A DNA stretch of 64,000 nucleotides from an uncultured Chloracidobacterium sp. (GCA_936914845.1 CAKZGE010000006.1:62001-126000); one strand, 5' to 3'. Counted from the stretch's first letter, positions 42,673 through 52,711 are shown. A program made the numbers and translations. Notes: generated from the sequence alone by a model not told the origin.

Positions 42673-44841
42673 ATGGTACCCGCACCGAAAAAGCTTTGTT
42701 TTTATGATTTCTGTGTGAACACGGCGGAAAAAGCATTGTTCATCGGCGATGCGTCGGTCGCCTTGACCCCAAAAGCATACGACCTGCTGTATGCTCTTGC
42801 CTCGAACCCGAATCGTCTGATCACAAAAGCCGAACTATTGGACATGGTTTGGCCGGACAGCTTTGTCGAAGAAGGAAATCTAACTTTTACGGTCAATCAG
42901 ATACGGAAAGCATTGGGCGACAATAGTCGGGATCCGAAATATATCGAGACGGTACCGCGCCGCGGATATCGGTTCATCGCTCCGGTCACCGAAGGTGAGG
43001 CAGCGGCGGAAAAGCCGAAGTTGCCGCCCGCTGGCGAAATTGTCCCGGAAACTCTGCCGGAACGGGAAATTCGAGCTCACCGGGCACCTTGGCGGACGCA
43101 TTTTTCGCTGCTGACGGCGGCCGTTGTAGTGATCTTTGTGCTTGTCGGTTCATTTTTCCTTTTCGGGCGTGCCTACGGCGATGACACGCCGCCGATCCTG
43201 ACCGAACAATATAGTGTTCAGCGGCTGTCCAACAATGGCGGCAGCTTTCATTCGGTCATTTCACCGGACGGCACAAAGGTCGCGATGACCATGAACATCG
43301 GTAAGCGAATGGCGATATGGATGTACGACCTGACGAATTCGAATTATATCGAGGTGGTTCCGGCAGCCGAGGTTGCTTACGGCGGACTGCTTTTTTCGGA
43401 GAACGGTGAGAATCTATATTTCGCACGCCGCGCGGAAAATAATCCGTTCGATGTCTTTCGGATCTCTATATTCGGCGGAACTCCATTTAAGGTAGCCGCG
43501 GCAACGCAGGGTTGGATCTCAGTTTCGCCCGATGAACGGCAATTGGCTTTTGTGCGCTGCCCTTACGAAAAGGAATTGTACTGCGCGGTCTATACCGTTA
43601 ATGCCGCCGACGGATCCGACGAAAAGATGCTTTATTCGCGGCCGGCCCTTGAACGTATCTCGGCGGTTCGCTTTACGCCGAACGGCCGGCGTCTGCTGTT
43701 TGCTTCGGGGCAAAGCCGAAACGCATCGAACCAATTCCGCATCTATGCCGTGGAGCTGGATTCCGGCAAGGTGACGCCCGCCTCGAACGAATCTTTCTTC
43801 AATGTGACCAGCATCGATTGTTTTCGCCGCTCAGAAAAGTGTCTTTTTGTCAGCCGCAAACCGCAAGACCTCTATTTCAGCATTTGGGACCTAAATGCAG
43901 ATGGCACAACATCTAAGGTCTCTTACAATACCGAAAATTTCAGTCATATATCGCTTGATTCCTTCGGACGCTCGGCAGTTGCAGGCACGATCACGGATAA
44001 TTTCCGCATTGTCAGCAGGTCTTTTGCACCGAAGGGTGAAACAACGGAAACCGAAGTGACCAGTGCCCGCGCAGCTTCTTTCACGCCGGACGGACGCGTG
44101 CTGTATGCAAGCTCGATCGGTACCAATAACGATATTTGGATAATGAACTCGATCGGCGGCCCGACCCGCCAGATAACCACATCGACGTACAACGAGCATT
44201 TCCCCCAAATGGGAGCTGATGGCCGAAGCATAATCTATACCTCGAACGAAAGCGGCGAAGAGCAGATATGGCGGATGAATGTTGACGGCACCGACGCAGT
44301 TCAATTGACCAAACAAAACGGCGGCAGACGGCCCTTCGTTCCGGCGGATTCGGAATGGATCTATTACCTCGGCAGCCCCGAAACAAGGGTTTGGCGCATA
44401 AACAGCCGGACCGGTGCCGAGGAGAATGTCTGGAACGGGAGCACGAACTGCTTTGCCGTTTCACCGGACGGTAGCCGCGTGGCTGTTGCAAAGCTTATCG
44501 ACGGTGTGGAATATATCGTGCTGCTGGAACCGGGTAGCGAAATTGAGCGGGCCAGATTCGAACTTCCCTTCCGGTCGTCGGCCGTATTCGAACAATATTG
44601 GTCGAAACGCAGAAATTCCTTAATATATGCGATCGCCGACAAAATTACGGATTCGAATTCAATATGGGAACAGAAGTTAAGCGGCGGAGCTCCCGTGCGC
44701 TTGGCGGACACGGGGCAAGAAGAGGTCAGCCAGATCTCTGAATCGCCGGACGGTTCGACTTGGCTGACCGTACAAGGCAGGTGGCAGCGTGACGCTGTTT
44801 TGCTGCGCGGCCTGAATGCTCCGGCCGTTGCAAAAAAATGA
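42673..44841 (+). CDS. Winged-helix regulator with TolB-like propeller
   Basis: 722 residues. The N-terminal OmpR-type winged helix (about 1-105) has TPKAYDLLYALASNPNRLITKAELLDMVWPD, EEGNLTFTVNQIRKALGDNSRDPKYIETVPRRGYRF. One transmembrane helix follows (about 140-162, LLTAAVVVIFVLVGSFFLFG). The large C-terminal part is a WD40/TolB-like beta-propeller with repeated DGxxxxY and SPDG motifs (FSENGENLYFARR, SPDERQLAFVR, TPDGRVLYASS, SPDGSRVAVAK). The layout is that of a ToxR/CadC-like one-component sensor: DNA binding inside, propeller outside the membrane. Its ligand and targets are unknown. It is divergent from the M91-like operon, a possible target. Confidence 0.9.
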   Translation: MVPAPKKLCFYDFCVNTAEKALFIGDASVALTPKAYDLLYALASNPNRLITKAELLDMVWPDSFVEEGNLTFTVNQIRKALGDNSRDPKYIETVPRRGYRFIAPVTEGEAAAEKPKLPPAGEIVPETLPEREIRAHRAPWRTHFSLLTAAVVVIFVLVGSFFLFGRAYGDDTPPILTEQYSVQRLSNNGGSFHSVISPDGTKVAMTMNIGKRMAIWMYDLTNSNYIEVVPAAEVAYGGLLFSENGENLYFARRAENNPFDVFRISIFGGTPFKVAAATQGWISVSPDERQLAFVRCPYEKELYCAVYTVNAADGSDEKMLYSRPALERISAVRFTPNGRRLLFASGQSRNASNQFRIYAVELDSGKVTPASNESFFNVTSIDCFRRSEKCLFVSRKPQDLYFSIWDLNADGTTSKVSYNTENFSHISLDSFGRSAVAGTITDNFRIVSRSFAPKGETTETEVTSARAASFTPDGRVLYASSIGTNNDIWIMNSIGGPTRQITTSTYNEHFPQMGADGRSIIYTSNESGEEQIWRMNVDGTDAVQLTKQNGGRRPFVPADSEWIYYLGSPETRVWRINSRTGAEENVWNGSTNCFAVSPDGSRVAVAKLIDGVEYIVLLEPGSEIERARFELPFRSSAVFEQYWSKRRNSLIYAIADKITDSNSIWEQKLSGGAPVRLADTGQEEVSQISESPDGSTWLTVQGRWQRDAVLLRGLNAPAVAKK

Positions 44842-44850
44842 TCAGATCGC

Positions 44851-45378
44851 CTATTCGCCCTGGAACATCCGCCACGGTTTCGGGAACAACCGCCATTTGC
44901 CGTTGACGTGAGCCAGGCCTTCGAACGCCATGCCGGTGGTTTCGCCCGGTTTCACAAATTTGAATCCGTAAACGCGCAGGCCCGGCTTTAGGTCATCCGC
45001 CATGGAGATCAGGCCGGCAGGAAACTGATCCGCCTCTCCGCTGTGATCCTTTAATTCCTGCGGTGTCGCAGAATAAAGCAAAAGTTCGCTTTGGCCTTCT
45101 TTTGGGGCCACCACCGCATTTCCGCCGGACCACAGTTTTTCAAAGGCCGCCTCTGCCCGGGCCGCGGTCGATTCTTCCGCATAAAATGCACGGTAATCTT
45201 CCTTCTCCGGTTTGAGCTGCATTGTAAGCTTTTTCAGATCCGCACCAGGTTTCAGAAATTCGCTCAGCAATGCTCGAGCCCCCTCTTTGTCACCGGCAAA
45301 AGACGCGGTGCCGCCGCCGCAGCTGATGGTTGTGAAAGCGATAACGCCCAAAATAAAAAATGACAAAACTTTCTTCAT
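44851..45378 (-). CDS. Putative lipoprotein of unknown function
   Basis: 175 residues. The signal MKKVLSFFILGVIAFTTISCGGG ends in a probable lipobox with Cys20. The mature part has no recognised domain; LLSEFLKPGADLKKLTMQLKPEKEDYRAFYAEE and MAFEGLAHVNGKWRLFPKPWR are the most distinctive blocks, and the last resembles small stress-related lipoproteins with a terminal NGKWR element. It is convergent with the wHTH-TolB gene, 9 bases away. Confidence 0.65.
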   Translation of the reverse strand: MKKVLSFFILGVIAFTTISCGGGTASFAGDKEGARALLSEFLKPGADLKKLTMQLKPEKEDYRAFYAEESTAARAEAAFEKLWSGGNAVVAPKEGQSELLLYSATPQELKDHSGEADQFPAGLISMADDLKPGLRVYGFKFVKPGETTGMAFEGLAHVNGKWRLFPKPWRMFQGE

Positions 45379-45537
45379 GTGTGTTTTTTTAGATCGTTCC
45401 TCCTATGGTGGTTGAATGACCGGCGATTTAAATGGCGGGAGACGGCCGGCCGTAGGAAGTATCGACGGAGACACGAAAAAAGTAGTTAGAGACCTATTAG
45501 TAAATTCTTAGAATCACACGGATCGAAATTTTGCGGT

Positions 45538-48390
45538 TCAATTTTCCGGGGCGGTGTGATACGTGCAGGTCATTTTCGGTTCTGAGCCTTCGCGGAAAGA
45601 TCGCGGCTCCTTTTTGGGGCAAAACTCACCGGCTCTCATACCGGTCATCGGGCATATCAGCACTGTGACAAATCCGCGAACAGCTCCACTGCGGCTCGGC
45701 GTCCTTTGATTCGGATCGGACGAAGTCGGCATTTTGTCTTGCCAAGTACCATCAACCGGAGGAGGGGTTGGAGAAGCTCCGGCGTTCGCTCCGGGATAGA
45801 TCGGGTTCCCGTCGGCGTCAAGCAGCGGCTCATCGATGTTTTTGACCGCAAAATTTGGCATCGTTCCGGCGACAAAAAGTTCGACGCGGCGAAATTCGGC
45901 GGGCACATCCGTTACAAATATATCGGGCGCGGCCGGAATTTCTTCTGTCTGCCATTCCGGCGGTAATTGCGAATTCGGATCGGGCGATGCGGCGACAGCC
46001 GGCGTTGGAGAAGGCGTAGCGGTAAGGGGCTCACTTCCGTCGAGTTCCCTGACGAGCGAGCCGTTGCGGATATCGATCTCGGCTTTGCGAACACCGGCCG
46101 GCATCATCCAATCGCCATTCCATTCCGGATGCAGTTTCAATGCCGCCTGCATAAAATCCGCCCACACAGGCATTGCCGAATCAGACCCTTTCATTCCCAG
46201 GTCATCGCCGTCATCAAACCCGACATAGACGACCGTTATCAACTCCGGCGTAAATCCGACGAACCAGCCATCCCGCGAGGTTCCGGTTTTTCCGGCGAAA
46301 CCACTCTTTCCGGCAAGATTGCGAAATCCCCATCCCTGCACCTGAGCTGCCGTGCCCCGATTTATCACGTCCTTCATTATGTCATCCATAATGTATGCCA
46401 CATCCGGCCGCAGCACGTTCTTGCGTTCAGATTGCGGCATTGCGACGGTTTGTCCATCGCCGGCCGTTACCCGCGTTATCGGCAACGGATCGACGCGGTC
46501 GCCCAAATTCGCGAATATCGTATAGGCGGTGGCCACCTGCAGCGGAGTTGCTTCCGCCGTTCCCAATGCCATTGAAGGATAGGCCCGATCCACCTTCGGA
46601 AAACCTGCTTTATTGGCAAAATTCATTACCTTGCCGATATTTACCTGCAGGCCGAGATCAACTGTGATAGTGTTCTTGCTTTTGACCAGGGCATCGCGCA
46701 GCGTAACTTCCTGATTCGAAAAGTGGTCGCCGTAATTATTTGGCGAATATGAATTCTGGTCAAAGGTAAAGACGCGCTTTTCATCCTTGAAAACGGTGGC
46801 GGCCGTAAATATCCGCATACCGGAATCATAGGGCGAATTCAGCGCCGCCGCATACACGAACGGTTTGAAGACCGAACCGGGCTGCCGCATGGCGCTTGTC
46901 GCACGATTGAATTGATTTTGCATGTAATCGCGCCCGCCGACCATGGCCACTATTTCACCGGTCTTTGGCTTTATTGCTACCAAGGCGGCGTTGAGCGTGC
47001 CTTTTTGTTTCTTTTTGAAATATCCGTCAAGTTTATCCAACCGCTTGCTTACCGTTTCGTAGGCAAGCTTTTGCAGGTCCGGATCGATGGATGTATAGAC
47101 ACGGAGATGCTGAAGAGCTTCGGGATCGCTAACGACCTTTGGCAGTTCATCGATCACATATTGCGAAAAATAAGGCATTCCCTGAAGATCTTTTTTGCTT
47201 GAGACCTGTTTCAATTCAAGTGCCACTGCCTTTGCCTGTTCCAACTGCTGCGGCGTGATCTCGCCGGCTTCGGCCATTGATTCCAGAACTTGGTTGCGAC
47301 GTTCCTGAACTCTTTCCGGATTTTTATATGGATTATAGCGATTCGGGCTGCGGATAATGCCCGCCAAAAACGCCGATTCGGGTAAGGTCAGCTGCGAAAC
47401 ATCCTTGCCGAAATACACGTTCGCCGCTTCGCCGACACCATAAATGGAAACGCCTGATTGTTGCCCCAAGTAGATCTGATTGGCGTAGAGCGAAAAGATC
47501 TCGTCTTTGCTCAGCCGCGTTTCCAGTATGATCGACATGTAAGCTTCTGTAAGCTTGCGTTCGAGCGTCGGGTCATTGGTCAGCAAAAGGTTTTTTACAA
47601 GCTGCTGCGTTATCGAAGAGCCGCCCTGATTGGAAAGCGGAGAATTGTCCTCTCCTTCATAACGCCGCCAAAGAGCTCGGGCAATGCCGCGAAAATTGAC
47701 ACCGTAGTGCTCAAAAAAAGCCCGATCTTCGGTAACGGTGATCGCTTTGATCAGATGCGGCGGCAGATCGGCAAAATTTACGGTCTTTCGCCGCCCGTCG
47801 CCTTCAGCCGCAATAGTGCTCAATTGGCGGGGTTCAAGAAGTGCCGTCTTTACCTCAGAACCGGCCGAGATATCGGCGATCTTAGCAACACTTTTTGAAT
47901 CCTTGGCAAAGGTAATTGCCAAATTCGGAAAAGCTTGTCGGCCGTCAAGTGTGCCGGTCACACCGGGTTCTACCGATACCTCCTCGCCCTTGATCTCGTA
48001 ACGGCTGCGGGAAAGATCGGCTTTCAAATTCTTGTCGATATAACCGGCCGAGCGAAGATATTCGATCAGCTCATCGCGAGAGATCTTCTCGCCGGCGAAA
48101 ATGGTTTTGGGTGCCGAATATATGCCCGCCGAGGGTGTAAAGACCTCTGATGCAAGCAATCGCCGATCTATCCGGTCCGAAAAATCGAACCAAAAATACG
48201 TCGCCGTCAGAAACCCGGCCAAAACGAACAATAAAGCAAAGGCCAGCGTCCAAATATTGAAGATCCAACCCAGCACACGGCGAAAACGCGAGCGCGGCGG
48301 GCTTTGAAAAGAACTCACCCGGTGAGCCTTTTTCCAACCTTGTGGCGGCATTTTCGAACGATTTGACCTGATCTGTAGCTTTTCACTCAT
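45538..48390 (-). CDS. Class A penicillin-binding protein (PBP1-type)
   Basis: Bifunctional peptidoglycan synthase of 950 residues, anchored by one transmembrane helix (about 45-70). The GT51 glycosyltransferase has TEDRAFFEHYGVNFRGIARA (catalytic Glu), GGSSITQQLVKNL and LYANQIYLGQQSGVSIYGVGEA. The transpeptidase has the SxxK motif in RQPGSVFKPF, SKN in VKSKNTITVDL and KTGTSRDGWFVGF. A UB2H-like region between membrane and GT domain (residues about 95-190) and the length suggest a PBP1b-type enzyme. The Pro/Ser/Thr-rich C-terminal tail ends in a Cys-containing element (LICPMTGMRAGEFCP). All catalytic motifs are intact; it is monocistronic. Confidence 0.94.
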   Translation of the reverse strand: MSEKLQIRSNRSKMPPQGWKKAHRVSSFQSPPRSRFRRVLGWIFNIWTLAFALLFVLAGFLTATYFWFDFSDRIDRRLLASEVFTPSAGIYSAPKTIFAGEKISRDELIEYLRSAGYIDKNLKADLSRSRYEIKGEEVSVEPGVTGTLDGRQAFPNLAITFAKDSKSVAKIADISAGSEVKTALLEPRQLSTIAAEGDGRRKTVNFADLPPHLIKAITVTEDRAFFEHYGVNFRGIARALWRRYEGEDNSPLSNQGGSSITQQLVKNLLLTNDPTLERKLTEAYMSIILETRLSKDEIFSLYANQIYLGQQSGVSIYGVGEAANVYFGKDVSQLTLPESAFLAGIIRSPNRYNPYKNPERVQERRNQVLESMAEAGEITPQQLEQAKAVALELKQVSSKKDLQGMPYFSQYVIDELPKVVSDPEALQHLRVYTSIDPDLQKLAYETVSKRLDKLDGYFKKKQKGTLNAALVAIKPKTGEIVAMVGGRDYMQNQFNRATSAMRQPGSVFKPFVYAAALNSPYDSGMRIFTAATVFKDEKRVFTFDQNSYSPNNYGDHFSNQEVTLRDALVKSKNTITVDLGLQVNIGKVMNFANKAGFPKVDRAYPSMALGTAEATPLQVATAYTIFANLGDRVDPLPITRVTAGDGQTVAMPQSERKNVLRPDVAYIMDDIMKDVINRGTAAQVQGWGFRNLAGKSGFAGKTGTSRDGWFVGFTPELITVVYVGFDDGDDLGMKGSDSAMPVWADFMQAALKLHPEWNGDWMMPAGVRKAEIDIRNGSLVRELDGSEPLTATPSPTPAVAASPDPNSQLPPEWQTEEIPAAPDIFVTDVPAEFRRVELFVAGTMPNFAVKNIDEPLLDADGNPIYPGANAGASPTPPPVDGTWQDKMPTSSDPNQRTPSRSGAVRGFVTVLICPMTGMRAGEFCPKKEPRSFREGSEPKMTCTYHTAPEN

Positions 48391-48551
48391 TTGAAGGATC
48401 TTGGCGGCAGCACCGGGCGGGTCGGATCGTAAAAAAAGAACTACCCGCTGAAATTTTATAGGTTTAGTGATGCCTGTGTAAAGCTATTAGTTTACGCGGA
48501 AAGGCGGCCGCTTGCATTTACGCTTGCAAATGCCCGAACATATGTTCTGTT

Positions 48552-49409
48552 ATGAAAACACTCGTCACCGGCGGCAGCGGATATCTCGGCACGCATTTGA
48601 CGCGACTGCTCAATGCTGACACAGCTTCGCGGAGAAATGGTTTCGATATGGGCGACCCGGACACGCTCAGCCGTATCGAAGACTATGACGTGGTCGTTCA
48701 TCTGGCGGCGATGGTTGATAAAGATCCTTCTCGTGACCGCGAGATATTCGCGGCAAATGTCACAGGGACGATCAATGTTTTGGAGCGTGTAAAGGAAAAT
48801 GCCGTTCTCATTTTTGCTTCTACGCGGGAGGTGTACGGGCGTTTTGCTGATAATTTTCAGGTGGTACCCGAAAGCTGTCCGACGCTTTATGCCGGCCAAA
48901 GTCCGCTCGAATGGTCAAAACTCGTCGCCGAACGCTATGTCGAATATTACGCCGCCAAACGGCATTTCCGGTCGTGCATCCTTCGGCTGGGAACGGTCTA
49001 TGCACCGCCGACACCCGAAACCGTGCCGAATTTCGTCGGCTATTATGCGGAAATGATAAATTTGGGCGAGCGTTTTGCTCTTCCGGGCTCGGGAACGGCG
49101 GTTCGCGACCTGCTGCATATAGATGATCTGGCCGAAGCTTGCCGGGCCTTCGTCGATTCGGTCATCCGGCACGGACTTTATAATGTCGGCGGCGGAGCGG
49201 CGAACGCGTCCGATCTTAATGGCTTGATCGCACGAATGGAAAGCGTCTCGGGCCTGCAAGCCGTCCTCGATCGCGAAGCGGGCCTCCCCGAACCGGTTCC
49301 GCACCGATATATATCGGACCTGACACTTATCTCACAAGAGCTTGAATGGCAGCCAAAGGTCGAACTTGACGCCGGATTGCGGACCCTTTTCAGTCCGCAG
49401 CCATATTAA
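48552..49409 (+). CDS. NAD-dependent sugar epimerase/dehydratase-like SDR lacking the usual Tyr
   Basis: 285-residue extended short-chain dehydrogenase. The Rossmann motif TGGSGYLG (6-13) and LAAMVDKDPSRDREIFAANVTGTINVLE are present, as is the STREVYG strand. At the catalytic YxxxK site the sequence reads QSPLEWSKLVAERY: the Lys and surrounding helix are kept but the position of the Tyr is Leu. Such a change should impair normal hydride-transfer chemistry, so a non-canonical mechanism or a structural role is possible. Context points to nucleotide-sugar metabolism: the heptosyltransferase starts 5 bases downstream. Confidence 0.85.
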   Translation: MKTLVTGGSGYLGTHLTRLLNADTASRRNGFDMGDPDTLSRIEDYDVVVHLAAMVDKDPSRDREIFAANVTGTINVLERVKENAVLIFASTREVYGRFADNFQVVPESCPTLYAGQSPLEWSKLVAERYVEYYAAKRHFRSCILRLGTVYAPPTPETVPNFVGYYAEMINLGERFALPGSGTAVRDLLHIDDLAEACRAFVDSVIRHGLYNVGGGAANASDLNGLIARMESVSGLQAVLDREAGLPEPVPHRYISDLTLISQELEWQPKVELDAGLRTLFSPQPY

Positions 49410-49413
49410 AATT

Positions 49414-50490
49414 GTGACAAAAAGCTCAAAAGATGTGATCGGCTCGATCGTCATCCGCGGCACCAATTGGATCGGTGATGCCATGATGACGATACCGGCA
49501 ATGCGCGAGATCGGACGCGTTTTCCCCGATGCCGAGATATTCCTGCACACACCGGCATGGGCGGCAGGCATTTTTCACGGCAGTGATCTGATCAACGACA
49601 TAATTCCCTTTCAGCGGGAAAAGAACCGCTATCGCGAGGTGCGTCGTCAGGCAGACATCCTTCGCCGACATCATTTCGACCTGGCGATCATATTTCCAAA
49701 TTCCTTCGAATCCGCATTGACGGCGAAACTGGCTGGCATACCGCGTAGGATCGGTTTTAATAAAGACCTGCGCGGACTATTGTTGACCGACCCGGTCGCC
49801 GTTCCTGAATGGAAAGGCCGTCGGCATGAGGTTTTCTACTATTTGGCCCTGGCGGCCGAAGCGGAACGGCGATATGCCGGCACGAATACGATCGCATTTG
49901 CCGAACCGGACGAAAGTTTAGAGATCGCCGAAGAGCGCAGGCAAGCGGCTCGCGGCCTTCTCGCAGCGGGCGGCGTCGATCTAACCCGCCGGACCATTGC
50001 TCTCGGCGTTGGTTCCACGAATTCAATGGCCAAACGCTGGGGAGCCGAAAAATATGCCGAGCTCAACGACTATATTCAGGCCGAACTTAATGCTAATGTA
50101 ATATTGACCGGTTCGCCGGACGAGATCGATGTGGCCGAAAAAGTTCGGTCTTTGAGCGAATATCCGCCGCTGATCTTCGCCGGCAAGACCGATATCGCAA
50201 TGGCCGCAGCAGTTTTGGCAGTGGTCGATATGCTGGTTTCGAACGACATGGGGACAGCCCATATCGCACCGGCGGTCGGCACACCGACGATCGTTATCTT
50301 CGGCCCGACAAATGATGCAACGACGCGGCCTTTTTCTGCAAATGCAGTGGTGATCCGCCGCGACGTGGAATGTGCTCCGTGCATGCTGCGCGAATGCCCG
50401 ATCGACCATCGCTGTATGACGCGCATCTCGGCCCGCGAGGTTTTCGAAGAGGTTAAGTTGCTTTTGGCCGAAAAAGAGGCCCTACAATAG
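49414..50490 (+). CDS. waaF: Lipopolysaccharide heptosyltransferase (WaaF/GT9 family)
   Basis: Transfers L-glycero-D-manno-heptose to the LPS inner core at the cytoplasmic membrane. About 358 residues from the GTG at 49414. Family motifs are clear: IVIRGTNWIGDAMMTIPAMREI near the N-terminus, FPNSFESALTAKLAGIPRRIGF, and the donor-binding SNDMGTAHIAPAVGTPTIVIFGPT followed by CAPCMLRECPIDHRCM. The frame stays open back to 49342 inside the epimerase gene, but GTG at 49414, 5 bases after the epimerase stop, is the sensible start. gmhB follows 14 bases downstream, giving a heptose cluster. Confidence 0.92.
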   Translation: MTKSSKDVIGSIVIRGTNWIGDAMMTIPAMREIGRVFPDAEIFLHTPAWAAGIFHGSDLINDIIPFQREKNRYREVRRQADILRRHHFDLAIIFPNSFESALTAKLAGIPRRIGFNKDLRGLLLTDPVAVPEWKGRRHEVFYYLALAAEAERRYAGTNTIAFAEPDESLEIAEERRQAARGLLAAGGVDLTRRTIALGVGSTNSMAKRWGAEKYAELNDYIQAELNANVILTGSPDEIDVAEKVRSLSEYPPLIFAGKTDIAMAAAVLAVVDMLVSNDMGTAHIAPAVGTPTIVIFGPTNDATTRPFSANAVVIRRDVECAPCMLRECPIDHRCMTRISAREVFEEVKLLLAEKEALQ

Positions 50491-50503
50491 ATCAGGATCA
50501 AAG

Positions 50504-51049
50504 ATGAAACGACCCGCAGCATTTATCGACCGAGACGGCACCTTGATCGAAGAGGTCAATTTTCTTTCCCGCATCGAAGACCTGCGGCTCTTTCCCTTTA
50601 CCCGGCAGGCATTAGCGGCCCTCAAGGACGCCGGTTTCTATGTGATCGTCGTGACAAATCAATCCGGCATCGGACGCGGCCTCTATTCCGAAGCGGCAAT
50701 GGACGCCATCCATGAGGAAATGCAGGTGCGGCTCGGTGATCTGATCGACGCATTCTATTTCTGTCCCCATCTGCCGAATGAAGGCTGTCGATGTCGAAAA
50801 CCAAATCTCGGAATGATCGAGGGCGCTTGCGCGGAATATGAGATCGACCTTCAGCGCTCGTGGATGATCGGAGATAAAAGGCTCGATATTGAAACCGGTC
50901 ATAATGCCGGTATTTCCACCGCCTTGGTCAAGACCGGTTACGGAGCCGGTCATCTTTCCGAATTGAAGAACTTACCTGATATCGTCGCTGACGACTTGCT
51001 CGATGCGGTCCGCCAACTGCTCGCTCGCAGTGCCGGCGTCGGCGTCTAG
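50504..51049 (+). CDS. gmhB: D-glycero-manno-heptose 1,7-bisphosphate 7-phosphatase GmhB
   Basis: HAD-superfamily phosphatase of the ADP-heptose pathway. 181 residues. The nucleophile motif is FIDRDGTLIEE (Asp at position 9), followed by VVTNQSGIGRG. The Cys/His zinc-binding loop typical of GmhB follows (CPHLPNEGCRCRKPNLGMI), then MIGDKRLDIETGHNAG. Its 3' end overlaps the convergent histidine-kinase gene by 78 bases. It follows the heptosyltransferase and supplies its donor pathway. Confidence 0.95.
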   Translation: MKRPAAFIDRDGTLIEEVNFLSRIEDLRLFPFTRQALAALKDAGFYVIVVTNQSGIGRGLYSEAAMDAIHEEMQVRLGDLIDAFYFCPHLPNEGCRCRKPNLGMIEGACAEYEIDLQRSWMIGDKRLDIETGHNAGISTALVKTGYGAGHLSELKNLPDIVADDLLDAVRQLLARSAGVGV

Positions 51050-52537
51050 ACGAACGAAGGGCAATTCCACGGTAAATGTCGATCCCATATTTTCGCCCGC
51101 ACTGTGCGCCCGCACTTTGCCGGCGTGGATCTCGACCAAATTTCTTACGATCGCCAACCCAAGCCCGAGACCGCCATTTTTTGTCGAAATAGACCGTTCC
51201 TGCCTAAATCTTTCAAACACCAACGGAAGGAATTCGCGGCCGATGCCAATGCCCGTATCGCGGAAATTGATTTCCAGCATATTTTCCCGCTGCTGCGCCT
51301 GCACGGTCACGATCGCCCGTTCCGGGCTAAATTTAACGGCATTGGTCAAAAGGTTCGTGAAGACCTGCTGCAATCTTTCGCGGTCGCCCTCGATACGAAT
51401 ATCGTGCAGCGAGGCCGGAAGATCAGATTCGATGGCGATATGCTTGGCGGTTGCGGCCGGCCGAATGCTTTCGATAGCGTCGTTCAATAAAGCGGCCGGG
51501 TCAAGCGGGTGAATATTCAATTCGAGGTTGCCGGAAATGATTCGCGCCACATCAAGCAGGTCTTCGATCAAATGGTTCTGTGTTTCCGCATTTTTGATGA
51601 TCGTGCCCATCGCCTTCGCCGATTGCTCGTTGTCAAGACTGCCGCCCTTCAAAAGGCGGGCCCATCCCAAGATCGAATTGAGCGGCGTCCGCAATTCGTG
51701 CGATACAGTTGCCATGAATTCGTCGCGCAAACGCGTGGCGATCTCCGCCTCAAGCCGAGCTTTCTTTTCGTTCGTCAAAAGCTGCTCCCGCTCGGCACCG
51801 GCGATCCGCAAATTCTCATTCGCATGTTGCAGTTCTGCGGTACGTTCGGCAATGCTCTTTTCCAATCCGACGTTTACATCCGTTAACGCCGTTTCCGCCG
51901 AACGCCGGCGGCGGATCTCGGAAAGCACCACCAAATTTACTATGCCGAGAGACACAAGCCCGGCAAGGCTGCCGATGATCAAGATCCAGATCGTCCTATT
52001 AAGCCCTTTATCCAAACTCTGTTCTTTTTCCTGCAAAGTACGAAGTTCTTCGGCCTTTAGTTTTTCGATCGATTGCCGTATCCCGTTAAGCATATCGCTT
52101 CCCTTTTTGACCGGCAGTTCGACAATGGCCGTTTCGTAGCCTTCGCTTTTGCGTAAAAGGACCTTTCTTTCGGCCTCCTTAACAAAATCCGCCAGCACGC
52201 CACTAAGCCTGTCCAATTCTTCCTGTTGTGTCGGGTTATCAGCTGTCGAACGCCTCAGCTGGGCCAGGTTCTGCTGGATCTTCGGCTTCGCCCGATTGTA
52301 TGGCTCAAGGTAGGTGTCATTGCCAAGGATCACGAAACTATTTGTCGCGGTTGATATATCCAGCGTCAGCGTCTGCGTTTCGTCAAGCTTCAGCAACACT
52401 TCCTGTGTATGTTTTTCCCAATCAATGGCCGATTTGATAGATACGGTACTGCGGTAAAAGATGAACCCGATCGCCGTCAAAAGCAAAAAGACGACAAACA
52501 GGATAAGAGGCAGCTTTCGCTCAAATTTGACCGACAT
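50972..52537 (-). CDS. Orphan sensor histidine kinase with CHASE3-like domain
   Basis: 521-residue membrane kinase. Two transmembrane helices (about 9-29 and 180-203) flank a periplasmic helical domain with the CHASE3-like pattern LDISTATNSFVILGNDTYLEPYNRA. A coiled coil leads to the dimerisation domain with the phospho-acceptor motif VSHELRTPLNSILGW. The ATPase domain has the N box LLTNAVKFSPE and G boxes DTGIGIGREFLP and GLGLGLAIV. No response regulator adjoins it; the nearest pair at 52.7-56 kb is transcribed divergently and complete in itself. The 3' end overlaps gmhB on the other strand by 78 bases. Confidence 0.92.
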   Translation of the reverse strand: MSVKFERKLPLILFVVFLLLTAIGFIFYRSTVSIKSAIDWEKHTQEVLLKLDETQTLTLDISTATNSFVILGNDTYLEPYNRAKPKIQQNLAQLRRSTADNPTQQEELDRLSGVLADFVKEAERKVLLRKSEGYETAIVELPVKKGSDMLNGIRQSIEKLKAEELRTLQEKEQSLDKGLNRTIWILIIGSLAGLVSLGIVNLVVLSEIRRRRSAETALTDVNVGLEKSIAERTAELQHANENLRIAGAEREQLLTNEKKARLEAEIATRLRDEFMATVSHELRTPLNSILGWARLLKGGSLDNEQSAKAMGTIIKNAETQNHLIEDLLDVARIISGNLELNIHPLDPAALLNDAIESIRPAATAKHIAIESDLPASLHDIRIEGDRERLQQVFTNLLTNAVKFSPERAIVTVQAQQRENMLEINFRDTGIGIGREFLPLVFERFRQERSISTKNGGLGLGLAIVRNLVEIHAGKVRAHSAGENMGSTFTVELPFVRLDADAGTASEQLADRIEQVVSDDIR

Positions 52538-52711
52538 CGTGGCCTAACAGAAAAGGGAGAAATTGCAATTTTAAGCTTCGCCGAGCAAACGGCGCAGAAT
52601 TTCGTTTTTGACTAAAAAATGCGGTTTGTTTAATGTAAATTAACGGTTTTCGACTTCGAACCGCATTTATGCCGGATCGACCCGCAAAGTCCTCTGGCCG
52701 TCCGACCGTCT

